A stretch of 64,000 bases of DNA, taken from Arcanobacterium_A bovis (GTDB lineage: Bacteria; Actinomycetota; Actinomycetes; Actinomycetales; Actinomycetaceae). How positions within the stretch are numbered: position 1 is the stretch's first letter; each line of letters opens with the position of its first letter. Position numbers and translations under genes: made by a program. The DNA is taken from the NCBI RefSeq assembly GCF_042655305.1, contig NZ_JBHSLR010000009.1; one strand, given 5' to 3'. The notes beneath the pieces are model-generated. The model did not search any database, was not told the DNA's origin, and saw only the letters and a program-made list of their open reading frames with translations. Shown piece after piece: positions 25,533 through 33,992 of this stretch.

Positions 25533-26762
25533 ATGGCTAATAAGGGCGGAAAAACGAAGTCTTCATCCCCACGCTGGGATGAATCACCTCGCCAAACACT
25601 TGTGGCTGGCGCAGACTTCAAGCTAGCTGACTTTGATCGATCCTCTACACCAGGCTGGCAGCTAGGCAAGGACGCCGCAGAGGAGTTCTTACTTGAACGA
25701 GGAGCACTACTCTCAGAGCTGCAAGAACGGCTTTTCGCAGCAGGCAAGTTTGCCGATCCGCGGCGCGTGCTACTTGTGGTACAAGGGCTGGACACTGCAG
25801 GAAAAGGCGGAATTGCTCGCCACGTGCTCGGGATGGTGGATCCACAAGGCGTTGCGCTCGCCTCCTTTGGCGTGCCCACGAAAGAAGAAGCCTCCCATCA
25901 CTTCTTGTGGAGAATTCGCCGCGCGCTACCAAAGCCTGGCAGAATCGGACTTTTCGACCGCTCGCATTACGAAGATGTGCTCGTCCAGCGCGTTGAGAAG
26001 ATCGTTGAGGAACCGGTTTGGCGCAAGCGCTACGGCGAGATCAACCGCTTCGAGAAGAAATTGGTGGACGACGGCGTCACGATTATCAAAGTTGCGCTCA
26101 TGGTTTCGCACGAAGAGCAGGCAGTTCGCCTCGCAGAGCGCATTGTGCGCCCCGACAAAAAGTGGAAGTACAATCCGGGCGACATTGATACGCGGCAAAA
26201 ATGGGACGAATACCAGCAGGCTTACCAGGATGTATTCACCGAAACGTCCACCGATTACGCGCCTTGGCACGTGATTCCGGCCGACAACAAGTGGTATGCC
26301 CGCCTTGCCATAACGGAGCTGCTGGTGCAGGCTCTGATCGATATGGATCTCGATTGGCCGAAGCCTCGTTGGGTTGAGGACGTGCAGTTACGCCGTCTGA
26401 GTGAAACGATGGACGACGCCGAAAACGAGCGCGTCACCGAAGCTCTCGATGGTTTGGTGTCCGAGGTATCAGAGGATCTCGCGGAGTTTTCCGTTGAGGT
26501 AGAAGCTGCCGATGACGACGCTGCGGCAGGCAACACCAGCGCGAAGCCTGGCGACGCTGTTAGGGATGACGCCGCTGCCGCGGGTGATAGCGCTACTTCC
26601 AGCGCAAATACGCCTACGCCGGACAAGAAGAGTAAAAAGTCGAAGTCGGAGAAGTCGGAAAAAGCCGATAAAAAGAAGCCGGATCGCAAAGGGAACAAAG
26701 CCGGCAAGAACAAGAAAAAGAAGAAAGACGGCAAGTCCAAAAAGGGCAAGAAAAGTGAGTAA
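25533..26762 (+). CDS. ppk2: Polyphosphate kinase 2 family protein with Lys-rich tail
   Basis: PPK2 transfers phosphate between polyphosphate and nucleotides. The catalytic domain (about 55-290) has Walker A GLDTAGKGG at 85-93, a lid region with FDRSHYEDVLV at 141-151 (Walker B-type Asp), and conserved RPDKKWKYN. After about residue 290 comes an acidic segment, then an Ala/Ser/Thr/Pro linker. The last 45 residues (about 363-409) are Lys/Ser-rich and histone-H1-like, a tail that could bind polyphosphate or nucleic acid. The subclass (GDP, ADP or AMP specific) is not fixed by what I see. A 17-bp hairpin follows. Confidence 0.9.
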   Translation: MANKGGKTKSSSPRWDESPRQTLVAGADFKLADFDRSSTPGWQLGKDAAEEFLLERGALLSELQERLFAAGKFADPRRVLLVVQGLDTAGKGGIARHVLGMVDPQGVALASFGVPTKEEASHHFLWRIRRALPKPGRIGLFDRSHYEDVLVQRVEKIVEEPVWRKRYGEINRFEKKLVDDGVTIIKVALMVSHEEQAVRLAERIVRPDKKWKYNPGDIDTRQKWDEYQQAYQDVFTETSTDYAPWHVIPADNKWYARLAITELLVQALIDMDLDWPKPRWVEDVQLRRLSETMDDAENERVTEALDGLVSEVSEDLAEFSVEVEAADDDAAAGNTSAKPGDAVRDDAAAAGDSATSSANTPTPDKKSKKSKSEKSEKADKKKPDRKGNKAGKNKKKKKDGKSKKGKKSE

Positions 26763-26795
26763 ATAGCTCAGTGAGTAAATAGCTCCCTGAACAGC

Positions 26796-26836
26796 GATAT
26801 TGGCTAAGTTTGAAAACATCAAACTTAGCCAATATC
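26796..26836. terminator. Bidirectional terminator between ppk2 and mca
   Basis: A perfect 17-bp stem (GATATTGGCTAAGTTTG and its complement at 26820-26836) with a seven-base loop lies between convergent genes. Just before it, GTGAGTAAATAGCTC is repeated twice, duplicating the ppk2 stop codon. Confidence 0.75.
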
Positions 26837-26845
26837 AATATGTTC

Positions 26846-27727
26846 TCAAACTAAAGGCTCAACGTCCGGAACGCGGGCGAAAAGATCCGCTTCGATGTCG
26901 TCCGACTCCCCGACCATACTGAATCCAAGCGCAAACTCTTCCCAAGGCCATACTTGCGCCTCGAGATCGCGCGGCATTGCGAAAAAGAAGCCCTGCGGAT
27001 CGATCTGTGTAGCGTGTGCGAGGAGTGCGGCGTCGCGCTGCGGGAAAAACTCATCCACACGAATCCGTGCGTCGATACGTTTTTCGGGTTGCTGAGAACG
27101 CCGCTCTATCCACGCAGCGAATGGGCTCTCAATGCCGTTTTCAAGCATAGCTTCGTGAAAGCGAGTCAATCGCTGCAACGTGAAGGTCACGTCGTAATAA
27201 ACCTTTGCCACCTGCCACGACTGCCCGAGTTCAGGGTGAAAATTTGGATCAGCGGCGGCTTTAACAGCCTCCATCGTCACTTCATGGGCGCGGATATGAT
27301 CTGGATGTGGGTAGCCACCAGTTTCGTCATAAGTTGTGACCACTTGCGGACGAAATGAACGGATTTGTTCCGCAAGACGCCGCACAGGTTCGTCGATATC
27401 AATGGCGGCAAAGCTCCCCTCAGGCAGGGGCGGAAGCGGATCACCCTCAGGCAGGCCAGAATCAATAAAACCAAGCCACACGTGCTCTACTCCCAAAGCC
27501 TGAGCGGCGGCGCGCATCTCGCTCCGACGCACGTCACCAATATTTGCTTCAATATCTTCGCGGCCAAGCAACTGCGGATTGAGGATGTCTCCTCGTTCGC
27601 CACCAGTTAAAGTCACAACCCGCACGCGGCCTGCAGTGGCGTATTTTGCCATCATGCCTGCACCTTTCGATGATTCATCGTCCGGGTGCGCGTGAACTGC
27701 CATGAGTCGGCGTTCTGTAGTAGGCAT
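26846..27727 (-). CDS. mca: Mycothiol S-conjugate amidase
   Basis: Mca cleaves mycothiol S-conjugates, releasing mercapturic acids for export. It is specific to mycothiol-making actinobacteria and so marks the host group. The 293-residue protein starts at the ATG at 27727 with GAGAGG upstream. It has the zinc-binding HAHPDDE at 12-18, GERGD near 43-47, and YPHPDHIRAH with the third metal ligand. The start region contains a GGGCATGCCC palindrome (27747-27756) and a half-conserved RosR-like site at 27768-27782, so redox regulation is possible. Confidence 0.93.
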   Translation of the reverse strand: MPTTERRLMAVHAHPDDESSKGAGMMAKYATAGRVRVVTLTGGERGDILNPQLLGREDIEANIGDVRRSEMRAAAQALGVEHVWLGFIDSGLPEGDPLPPLPEGSFAAIDIDEPVRRLAEQIRSFRPQVVTTYDETGGYPHPDHIRAHEVTMEAVKAAADPNFHPELGQSWQVAKVYYDVTFTLQRLTRFHEAMLENGIESPFAAWIERRSQQPEKRIDARIRVDEFFPQRDAALLAHATQIDPQGFFFAMPRDLEAQVWPWEEFALGFSMVGESDDIEADLFARVPDVEPLV

Positions 27728-27767
27728 GTTTTCCTCTCGGGTAGATGGGCATGCCCAGATTAGCACA

Positions 27768-27782
27768 TAGTTGAATATTAAA
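27768..27782. promoter_or_regulatory. RosR/MarR-like half site upstream of mca
   Basis: TAGTTGAATATTAAA here is identical over 15 bases to the minus strand of the palindrome at 13369-13386. The rest of the right half is changed. It lies 41-55 bases before the mca start codon. Confidence 0.4.
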
Positions 27783-27832
27783 TTCTAGAATGACGCTTTG
27801 TTCACACGTGGGCTTGGTGGTAACGTATGCCT

Positions 27833-27865
27833 TTGACACCTCACATGCCGCTGGGCATGTTTTTT
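27833..27865 (+). promoter_or_regulatory. greA leader: TTGACA and terminator-like hairpin
   Basis: ACATGCC (27843-27849), a four-base loop and GGCATGT (27854-27860) form a hairpin followed by six Ts (27860-27865), a textbook intrinsic terminator pointing towards greA, 58 bases before its start. TTGACA at 27833-27838 just upstream could instead be a -35 element, but no good -10 follows at 17 bases. I favour a leader terminator. Confidence 0.5.
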
Positions 27866-27923
27866 GTTAGTCGTTGCAAATTCTCACCGGCTAACAGTCA
27901 CTAAGAGAAGTAGGAGAACTCAC

Positions 27924-28397
27924 ATGGCTGATGCAACATGGCTTTCCCAAGAAAGCTTTGATCGTTTGTCTGCTGAGCTTGAGAGACTCAAGACCACCGG
28001 ACGCACTGAAATCGCCGAGCGCATCGAAGCTGCTCGCTCGGAAGGCGATCTTCGCGAGAATGGTGGATACCAGGCTGCGCGTGAGGAACAGTCCAAGATG
28101 GAAGGTCGAATCCAAGAATTGACCTACCTGCTTGAGAACGCCGAAGTGGGCGAAGCGCCCTCTTCGCTAGAGGCAGTAGCTCCTGGGCTCGTTATCACGG
28201 CAAAGGTGAACGACGCCGAGAAGCACTTCCTTTTAGGTTCACGTGAAGCTGCACCAGATCTCGATATCGACGTATATCCAGAATCTGCACCGCTTGGCTC
28301 TGCGATTATGGGTCTTAAAGTTGGCGACGAAACTTCATACGTAGCTCCAAATGGCAAGGAGTTCACAGTGAAAGTGCTCAAGATCGAAACACTTTAA
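27924..28397 (+). CDS. greA: Transcription elongation factor GreA
   Basis: GreA rescues backtracked RNA polymerase by stimulating transcript cleavage through its coiled coil inserted in the secondary channel. The 157-residue protein has the N-terminal antiparallel coiled coil (about 10-75) with acidic tip residues in EARSEGDLRENGGYQAAREEQ (landmarks GDLREN and YQAAREEQ) and the C-terminal FKBP-like domain. The start is the ATG at 27924 with AGGAGA upstream. A terminator-like hairpin lies in its leader and a perfect 13-bp terminator follows. Confidence 0.96.
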   Translation: MADATWLSQESFDRLSAELERLKTTGRTEIAERIEAARSEGDLRENGGYQAAREEQSKMEGRIQELTYLLENAEVGEAPSSLEAVAPGLVITAKVNDAEKHFLLGSREAAPDLDIDVYPESAPLGSAIMGLKVGDETSYVAPNGKEFTVKVLKIETL

Positions 28398-28418
28398 GGA
28401 TTGCTGATTTCTCAGCTG

Positions 28419-28454
28419 CGGGCGTATTCCGAGTGCCGGAATACGCCCGTTTTT
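28419..28454 (+). terminator. Intrinsic terminator of greA
   Basis: A perfect 13-bp GC-rich stem (CGGGCGTATTCCG and its complement at 28437-28449) with loop AGTGC is followed by TTTTT. Confidence 0.9.
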
Positions 28455-28604
28455 CCGTTTTCCGGCACACTAGATTGCACAAGATTGATCGCGCCAAGCT
28501 TTACCCTGTTTCGTTGTCAGCATCACTGCCGGCAAGATTGACGAGGTTGCGCCAAAATGTGCGCGAAAGATTGAGACATATCGAGATTAGTTGAGGAGAG
28601 AGCC

Positions 28605-29375
28605 GTGTTTATATTTCGCCCTGAGCCCACGATGGTAGCCCCGGAGGATGCACTTCCTGGCCGTAGCGTACCAGTATTGCCCGCCCCAAAACCGCATCTC
28701 GTTTTAGGCACTGATCTGCTCGCCGAACCAGCGCCGTCGCAATCATTGATCTACCTCGCGGCCGGTTGCTATTGGGGCGTGGAGGAAATCTTTTGGAATG
28801 TGCCGGGGGTTGTGAGCACCAGTGTGGGATTTATGGGAGGTTACACCCCAAACCCGACTTACCAAGAGGTGTGCACGGGCCAAACTGGCCACACCGAAAC
28901 CGTGCGCGTGGTGTTCGACGAAAGCCGCGTGAGCACGGCGCAAATTCTTAAAACTTTCTTTGAATGCCACGATCCCACCAGCTTAAACCGGCAAGGGAAC
29001 GACGTCGGCACGCAGTATCGTTCCGCGATTTTCACGACGACGCCGCAGCAGCACGAGCTCGCGCAGGCGATGCTTGCGTCGTATGAAGCTGTGTTGAGGG
29101 AAGCTACGCATGGAAATGGCGTTGGCGTTGGAAAAGCTAGTGCTGATGGCGTTGGAAAGACGAGCGGCAAGGACACAGCGGGGCGTGAAGACGTCAAAAT
29201 CGTTACCGAGATTATGGATTCGCACGGTCTCAGCTTCTATCTAGCCGAAGACGATCACCAGCAATACTTATTCAAGAACCCGCACGGGTATCGTTGCCAT
29301 GTGAAATCTGGAATGGCATGCCCGCTACCAGGCAGTGGACCTTTGGCGGAAAGCTCTGAGGAAGGGCAAGCATAG
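28605..29375 (+). CDS. msrA: Peptide-methionine (S)-S-oxide reductase MsrA
   Basis: MsrA repairs methionine-S-sulfoxide in proteins. The 256-residue protein starts at a GTG (28605) preceded by GAGGAGAG. The active-site motif is GCYWG at 54-58 (Cys55), with Tyr where many homologues have Phe. GYTPNPTYQEVCTGQTGHTE follows (landmarks GGYTPNP and GHTE), then FFECHDPT and GTQYRSAIF. A Gly/Lys-rich loop near 167-185 (repeated VGKASADGVGKTS) is an insertion. The C-terminus carries a second Cys region (GMACPLPG) that could resolve the disulfide. Confidence 0.93.
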   Translation: MFIFRPEPTMVAPEDALPGRSVPVLPAPKPHLVLGTDLLAEPAPSQSLIYLAAGCYWGVEEIFWNVPGVVSTSVGFMGGYTPNPTYQEVCTGQTGHTETVRVVFDESRVSTAQILKTFFECHDPTSLNRQGNDVGTQYRSAIFTTTPQQHELAQAMLASYEAVLREATHGNGVGVGKASADGVGKTSGKDTAGREDVKIVTEIMDSHGLSFYLAEDDHQQYLFKNPHGYRCHVKSGMACPLPGSGPLAESSEEGQA

Positions 29376-29466
29376 CGAATGCGTAAAGAAGGGCAGTGAC
29401 TCCTCTTTTTCGTTGATGCCTCCCAACCAGTAGACTAGAGATGAATTTTTCACGAAAGGTATGCGA

Positions 29467-29874
29467 ATGAACGTTATTCTTCCTAGTGTGTCCGGTTCCT
29501 TTGGAGAAACTCCAGAGCTGACTTTCCCAGCGGACGTCGAAGCACCAAAAGGTTTGCGCGTTGAAGTGCTCGAACAAGGCAATGGTCCGGTTGTTACGGC
29601 CGGTCAAGAGATTGAAGTAAATTATCACGGCCAGATTTGGAATGGCGATATCTTCGATTCATCTTATTTCCGTGGCGAGCCGACTCGATTCCCTATCGGT
29701 GTTGGAATGGTTATTCAGGGCTGGGATCAGGCAATTGTTGGTAAGCAGGTAGGCTCTCGTTTGCTGATCTCGGTTCCACCAGTCAAGGGATATGGCAAGA
29801 ACGGAAATCCACGCGCCGGTATTTCCGGTACGGATGTTCTGGTGTTTGTGGTGGACATCTTGGGCGCACACTGA
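29467..29874 (+). CDS. FKBP-type peptidyl-prolyl cis-trans isomerase
   Basis: A single-domain FKBP of 135 residues that speeds proline isomerisation. Core landmarks: VNYHGQIWNGDIFDSSY, with the Phe/Asp pocket residues, PTRFPIGVGMVIQGWDQAI and LLISVPPVKGYG. No signal peptide is seen, so it is cytosolic. I prefer the ATG at 29467 because of its better spacing to GAAAGG; an ATG at 29461 adds two residues. A strong 16-bp terminator follows. Confidence 0.9.
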   Translation: MNVILPSVSGSFGETPELTFPADVEAPKGLRVEVLEQGNGPVVTAGQEIEVNYHGQIWNGDIFDSSYFRGEPTRFPIGVGMVIQGWDQAIVGKQVGSRLLISVPPVKGYGKNGNPRAGISGTDVLVFVVDILGAH

Positions 29875-29896
29875 TTTTATACGTACGTGAAACGGC

Positions 29897-29940
29897 TGTG
29901 GGTGGCTTGGACATCAGTCCAAGCCACCCACAAGTCTTTT
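29897..29940 (+). terminator. Strong terminator after the FKBP gene
   Basis: A perfect 16-bp stem (TGTGGGTGGCTTGGAC and its complement at 29917-29932) has a four-base loop (ATCA) and is followed by AGTCTTTT. It lies between convergent genes and may act both ways. Confidence 0.85.
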
Positions 29941-30002
29941 AGCCATCGCAGAATTTGGCTTTTATGCCAACTTACCTGCGGCCCAATCAAAGATAATTAG
30001 CT

Positions 30003-30851
30003 CTATCGATCAGCTAAAATAGCAACGATTCGCAGAACTTCTACATAGATCCACAGGATCGTCATAACGATACCAATAGCGCAAGTCCATGCAAACTGTG
30101 CAGGAGCACCGTTATTGATCGCGTCTTGCACTGCCTCGAAGTCAGCAATAAGGAAGTATGCAGCTACGAACAGCATAACTACTCCAATGATGACACCAAG
30201 CGGCATTCCACCAAATGCAACGTCAGTGCGGAGATTCGTCCGAGTGAAGAGCATAAGACCCATATTGATGAACCCGAAAAGAATTCCGCCAAGCGCAACG
30301 ATCAAAACAATCTTGCGTCCACGCGGCGTCGTACGAATTGCGCCAGAGTAATGCAAGCCAAGCGTCACAGCCACAATCACTGCCGTGGCCAAAATTGCTT
30401 GGAGCGCAACACCTGGCAAGAAGTAGTCTAGGTATCGAGTAATGGAACCTAGCGCTACGCCTTCAATTGCGGCATAAGCAATCGCCATACCAGGCTTCAC
30501 CATCGGCTGGAAGGCAATAAACATGCCAATTCCAAAAGCCACTAAGGATCCACCGATGGCGAGCATCGGCATCGCGGCAATCGGGAAGAAAAGAATTGCC
30601 AGCACACCAGCAAAAATCGTTGTGCCAAGCAAGAGAGCAGTCTTGTTCATCGCGTCCGCATAAGTCATTCGATCTGCGCCAGCGTAAGGCGAATAGCTCT
30701 GCGCTTGCGCATCAACATAACCTTGCGGGGAATACTGCTGCGAATAGTCCTCGGCGTATTGCGTCGTCTGCTGATACTGATTTGGGAATTGATTCGGGCG
30801 CTGCGCCGACTGCTTGAAGTATGGATTCCGATCCATTACCGGATTACTCAA
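30003..30851 (-). CDS. Bax inhibitor-1/YccA family membrane protein
   Basis: A 282-residue protein: residues 1-60 are Gln/Tyr/Pro/Ser-rich and disordered, then about seven membrane helices of the Bax1-I (TMBIM) family, including AYAAIEGVALGSITRY and the late acidic segment YFLIADFEAVQDAI. Bacterial homologues conduct calcium in a pH-dependent way, but the role here is unknown. The start is a TTG at 30851 with a strong AGGAGG six bases upstream; no better ATG is seen before residue 6. Confidence 0.87.
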   Translation of the reverse strand: MSNPVMDRNPYFKQSAQRPNQFPNQYQQTTQYAEDYSQQYSPQGYVDAQAQSYSPYAGADRMTYADAMNKTALLLGTTIFAGVLAILFFPIAAMPMLAIGGSLVAFGIGMFIAFQPMVKPGMAIAYAAIEGVALGSITRYLDYFLPGVALQAILATAVIVAVTLGLHYSGAIRTTPRGRKIVLIVALGGILFGFINMGLMLFTRTNLRTDVAFGGMPLGVIIGVVMLFVAAYFLIADFEAVQDAINNGAPAQFAWTCAIGIVMTILWIYVEVLRIVAILADR

Positions 30852-31262
30852 GGTAGACCTCCTAGTATTTATAAAGACTGTCTATCAAGGACCGTCTCTT
30901 TGGCGAACGCCCTCGATTTCTATACTTATTCTATCCGTAGTAGCGCACTAAACTCGACTCCGCATGTATCCACCCTGAGTGAACATTCCATGCCCAATTC
31001 CTTGTACTTCCGCAGCTCTCAGGGGAAAACCCTGAGAATATTCACCGAAAACTCAGGAAGTGCACAAAGAAATTCATCCCTGAGTAGTACACCCTCCAGC
31101 ATTCAACCACGTCTAGAATGAATTGTAGGCAGAGGGCTCGCTACTCGCGGTCTAAACAGCTCATGGAAGGGCCCCGCGCATCGCGAGTCTTCTGCCCGGG
31201 CACTCACCACATAAAGTTCTGATGTCCTTTCATAACGCATATTTCCAGTTCAGGAGCATACT
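30852..31262. promoter_or_regulatory. Divergent promoter region with repeated CCCTGAG sites
   Basis: There is no gene in these 411 bases. CCCTGAG or its complement occurs at 30973-30979, 31018-31024, 31030-31036 and 31078-31084, with a six-base version at 31052-31057. The second and third form a hairpin with eight-base arms (TCTCAGGG/CCCTGAGA). The array lies between the Bax-inhibitor gene and the ABC exporter operon and may control one or both. Confidence 0.4.
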
Positions 31263-32333
31263 GTGATAACAGTTGAACACCTATCAAAAACGTACGGACA
31301 GAAAAAAGCAGTCGATGATCTTTCATTCACTGTGCGCTCAGGAAGTGTAACGGGATTCCTTGGCCCTAATGGTTCAGGAAAATCAACCACCATGCGTTGC
31401 ATGCTCGGTCTTGATCGCCCAACAGAGGGCACTGCACTTTTTAATGGCACTGAATATGCCAAACTCTCTTCTCCACTTGCCACCGTTGGCGCTCTATTGG
31501 ACGGAAAAGCTTTCCACCCAGGTCTTTCAGCACGTCAGCACCTTACAATCATCGCCAAAACACATGGCATCTCGCAGGCGCGAGTCAATGAAGTTCTCGA
31601 GCTCACCGGCATCGAATCAGTAGCGAAAAAGAAGCTCAAGGGCTTCTCCTTGGGTATGGGACAACGCCTCGGAATCGCCGTCGCCCTCCTCGCCGACCCA
31701 GAATTTCTCATCCTCGACGAACCCGTCAACGGTCTTGATCCCGACGGCGTACGCTGGATTCGCCAGCTCATGCGCAATTTTGCAGCAGAGGGGCGCACAG
31801 TATTGGTATCGTCCCACCTCATGAGCGAAATGGCGCTCACCGCCGACGAACTCGTGATCATCGGCCGCGGCAAATTGATCGCTTCGGGCCCGATCCAAAA
31901 CTTCACCGAAGCCTCGTCCAAGCGCACGATTCACCTATCTGGTCCAGATCTGCCCGCTATCCTCGAAGCTCTCAAAACGGCACATATTGCCCACATGTTA
32001 AGCGAGAACGCTTCGCAGGCTTCAGCACCAACCGTAGAAATCACTGGCTGTGACCGCGCACAAATCGGCCACCTCATGTACCAAAACAATATCGAGGTGC
32101 ATGAGCTGTCCGAAACATACTCGTCACTAGAGGACATCTTCATGGAACTCACCGAAAGCGAGGGCGAGTACCGCGTCGATAACGCACACATACCAGCTGG
32201 TAGAGCAGGCAACGATCCACACCACGGCACAACGCAAGCTGCTGGACAAAGCGCGACGCCGGCGTCGTCGCCATCCCCCACATCCACCGCAACGTCCGCC
32301 ACGCCGTCCGCCCCATTCCAGATGGAGAAATAA
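31263..32333 (+). CDS. ABC transporter ATP-binding protein
   Basis: The ATPase subunit of an ABC-2 type exporter. The 356-residue protein starts at a GTG with AGGAG upstream. Walker A is GPNGSGKST at 34-42, the signature is LGMGQRLGIA near 130-139, and Walker B is FLILDEPVNGLDP near 148-160, followed by the switch His in SSHLM. The C-terminal 40 residues are a Thr/Ser/Ala/Pro-rich tail with no known role. The permease gene begins two bases after the stop. No resistance or two-component gene is next to it, so the cargo is unknown. Confidence 0.9.
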   Translation: MITVEHLSKTYGQKKAVDDLSFTVRSGSVTGFLGPNGSGKSTTMRCMLGLDRPTEGTALFNGTEYAKLSSPLATVGALLDGKAFHPGLSARQHLTIIAKTHGISQARVNEVLELTGIESVAKKKLKGFSLGMGQRLGIAVALLADPEFLILDEPVNGLDPDGVRWIRQLMRNFAAEGRTVLVSSHLMSEMALTADELVIIGRGKLIASGPIQNFTEASSKRTIHLSGPDLPAILEALKTAHIAHMLSENASQASAPTVEITGCDRAQIGHLMYQNNIEVHELSETYSSLEDIFMELTESEGEYRVDNAHIPAGRAGNDPHHGTTQAAGQSATPASSPSPTSTATSATPSAPFQMEK

Positions 32334-32335
32334 TC

Positions 32336-33124
32336 ATGACTTCTACTGCACAAATAACACGAACCACAGCAACGCAGCCGGTGAGCCTGATGCGATCGGT
32401 CAACTCAGAGTTCTACAAGCTGTGGTCCGCCAAACTGACCAAGATAACCTCGCTACTGCTGCTCATCTTGGGCTGCGCGCCAGTCATCGCAATCGTCCGT
32501 TTAGCGAAGATTCCGCTTGACTCAAAGGTCATCTTCGGAACTTGGGGCTTGAGCTCGATATTTTTCCTCGTAATCGCGGTGGCAGCGGTGTCGGCCGAGT
32601 ATTCACACAACACGATGCGCACCACCGTGCTTTCCGATCCGCGCCGCCCACGCGCATTTTTCGCGAAATTTCTTGCCAACGTTGTCTACTCGTTCCTGCT
32701 CGCAGTCGTTTTGGTTGGCTTGCTCATAGCATGTACATTCCTGAGCAAGACGCCGATCAGCTACTCCGCACAAGATTTCGGCCCTATCAGCGCATTTGTT
32801 GGGCTGTTTGTGGGCGTAGCGATTATGGGACTCGGATTTGGCTACCTGCTTCGCTCAACTGCCGGCGGCATCACAGCCGGCGTGATCTTACTGCAGTTCC
32901 TCGGTCTGCTCGTCCTCATCCCCGTCGACTTCTTCCAAAAGACGCTCGTTTACTACTTGCCTGCTAATCTGGCACAATATGCCACGAATGGGTCGATTGC
33001 CGTGCCGGGAGTAACTGAAGCAAGCGTGCCGTACAACCAAGCAGGGGCATTAGGCATCTTCGTGCTCTACTCACTGGTAATTTTGGTTCTTGGCATGGTC
33101 CGTTTCCTAAAATCGGACGTGTAG
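32336..33124 (+). CDS. ABC-2 type transporter permease
   Basis: A 262-residue membrane protein with about six helices, beginning with a polar Thr-rich N-terminus and the permease-typical SEFYKLWSAK before the first helix. It pairs with the ATPase encoded just upstream. The EYSHNTMRTTVLSDPRR cytoplasmic loop near 85-101 is typical of ABC-2 permeases related to bacitracin- and lantibiotic-type exporters. Export substrate unknown. A 9-bp inverted repeat (GGCGTCGT region, about 33169-33203) follows and may terminate the operon. Confidence 0.87.
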   Translation: MTSTAQITRTTATQPVSLMRSVNSEFYKLWSAKLTKITSLLLLILGCAPVIAIVRLAKIPLDSKVIFGTWGLSSIFFLVIAVAAVSAEYSHNTMRTTVLSDPRRPRAFFAKFLANVVYSFLLAVVLVGLLIACTFLSKTPISYSAQDFGPISAFVGLFVGVAIMGLGFGYLLRSTAGGITAGVILLQFLGLLVLIPVDFFQKTLVYYLPANLAQYATNGSIAVPGVTEASVPYNQAGALGIFVLYSLVILVLGMVRFLKSDV

Positions 33125-33383
33125 TTATCGCCTCACCAGCGATTTACCGCACAGAACGCAAGAGCGGCCGGCGTCGTGCTCAACACTACTGAGTACGACG
33201 CCGTTTGCTTGCGTTTCAGACGGACGACGACAGCAGCTTGCGTACGTTAGGACACACGCGACGGCGAGAACCAGAGTTACGTACGACGCCGCGCACCGAC
33301 GTCGTTCCTCCCTCCTTATACAAGCGTTTCGCCCGTAGCGGGCAAGCGACCTCTGAATAAATAGCTCGTGATAGATTGGCGCA

Positions 33384-33884
33384 ATGTACACAGAAATCAT
33401 CACCACAATTTTGGTGGTCATCGCCTACGCCGTGGCGATAGCTGGAATCATCGTTCCCGTACTGCCCGGCACCATTCTGATCGTGGCATCCACTTTTGTG
33501 TGGGCGCTCGTTGTGGGCGGGAATACCGGCTGGATTACCTTTGGTCTCGTGACGGTGTTCAGCGCAATTGGTATCACCGCGAGCTATGTTTTAACAGGTA
33601 AACGGCTCAAAGATGCGCAAGTTCCAAACTCTTCTATTCTCTGGGGCGGCGCTGGCGCAGCAATCGGCTTCTTCGCAATTCCAGTTCTTGGAATATTTAT
33701 CGGTTTCACTGTGGGACTGTTCCTAGCGGAAATGAGGCGGCAAAAAGACGGCATGAGCGCGGCGGCGTCCACATGGTTGGCGCTCAAATCGCTCGGAATC
33801 GGAATCCTCATTGAACTCGCCATGGCATTTACCTCAGCAATCACATTCGCTATCTCCTGCCTGATCTATTTCTTCGGAAGCTAG
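33384..33884 (+). CDS. DUF456 family membrane protein
   Basis: A 166-residue hydrophobic protein with about four helices. The opening pattern AGIIVPVLPGTILI and the later GGAGAAIGFFAIPVLGIFIGFTVGLFLAE (landmarks PVLPG and GFFAIPVLG) are characteristic of DUF456, a widespread family of unknown function. A cytoplasmic basic segment (MRRQKDG) separates the last two helices. It lies 109 bases before another membrane protein gene on the same strand. Confidence 0.85.
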   Translation: MYTEIITTILVVIAYAVAIAGIIVPVLPGTILIVASTFVWALVVGGNTGWITFGLVTVFSAIGITASYVLTGKRLKDAQVPNSSILWGGAGAAIGFFAIPVLGIFIGFTVGLFLAEMRRQKDGMSAAASTWLALKSLGIGILIELAMAFTSAITFAISCLIYFFGS

Positions 33885-33992
33885 CTCGACTCGGGAACAA
33901 CGAACGTGACTTCGTGACAACTGGGTCCACAGCAGCGCAACGCAGCAGCACAAACGATTAATATAACGCCAAACCATACGTAGAGGAAAAAT

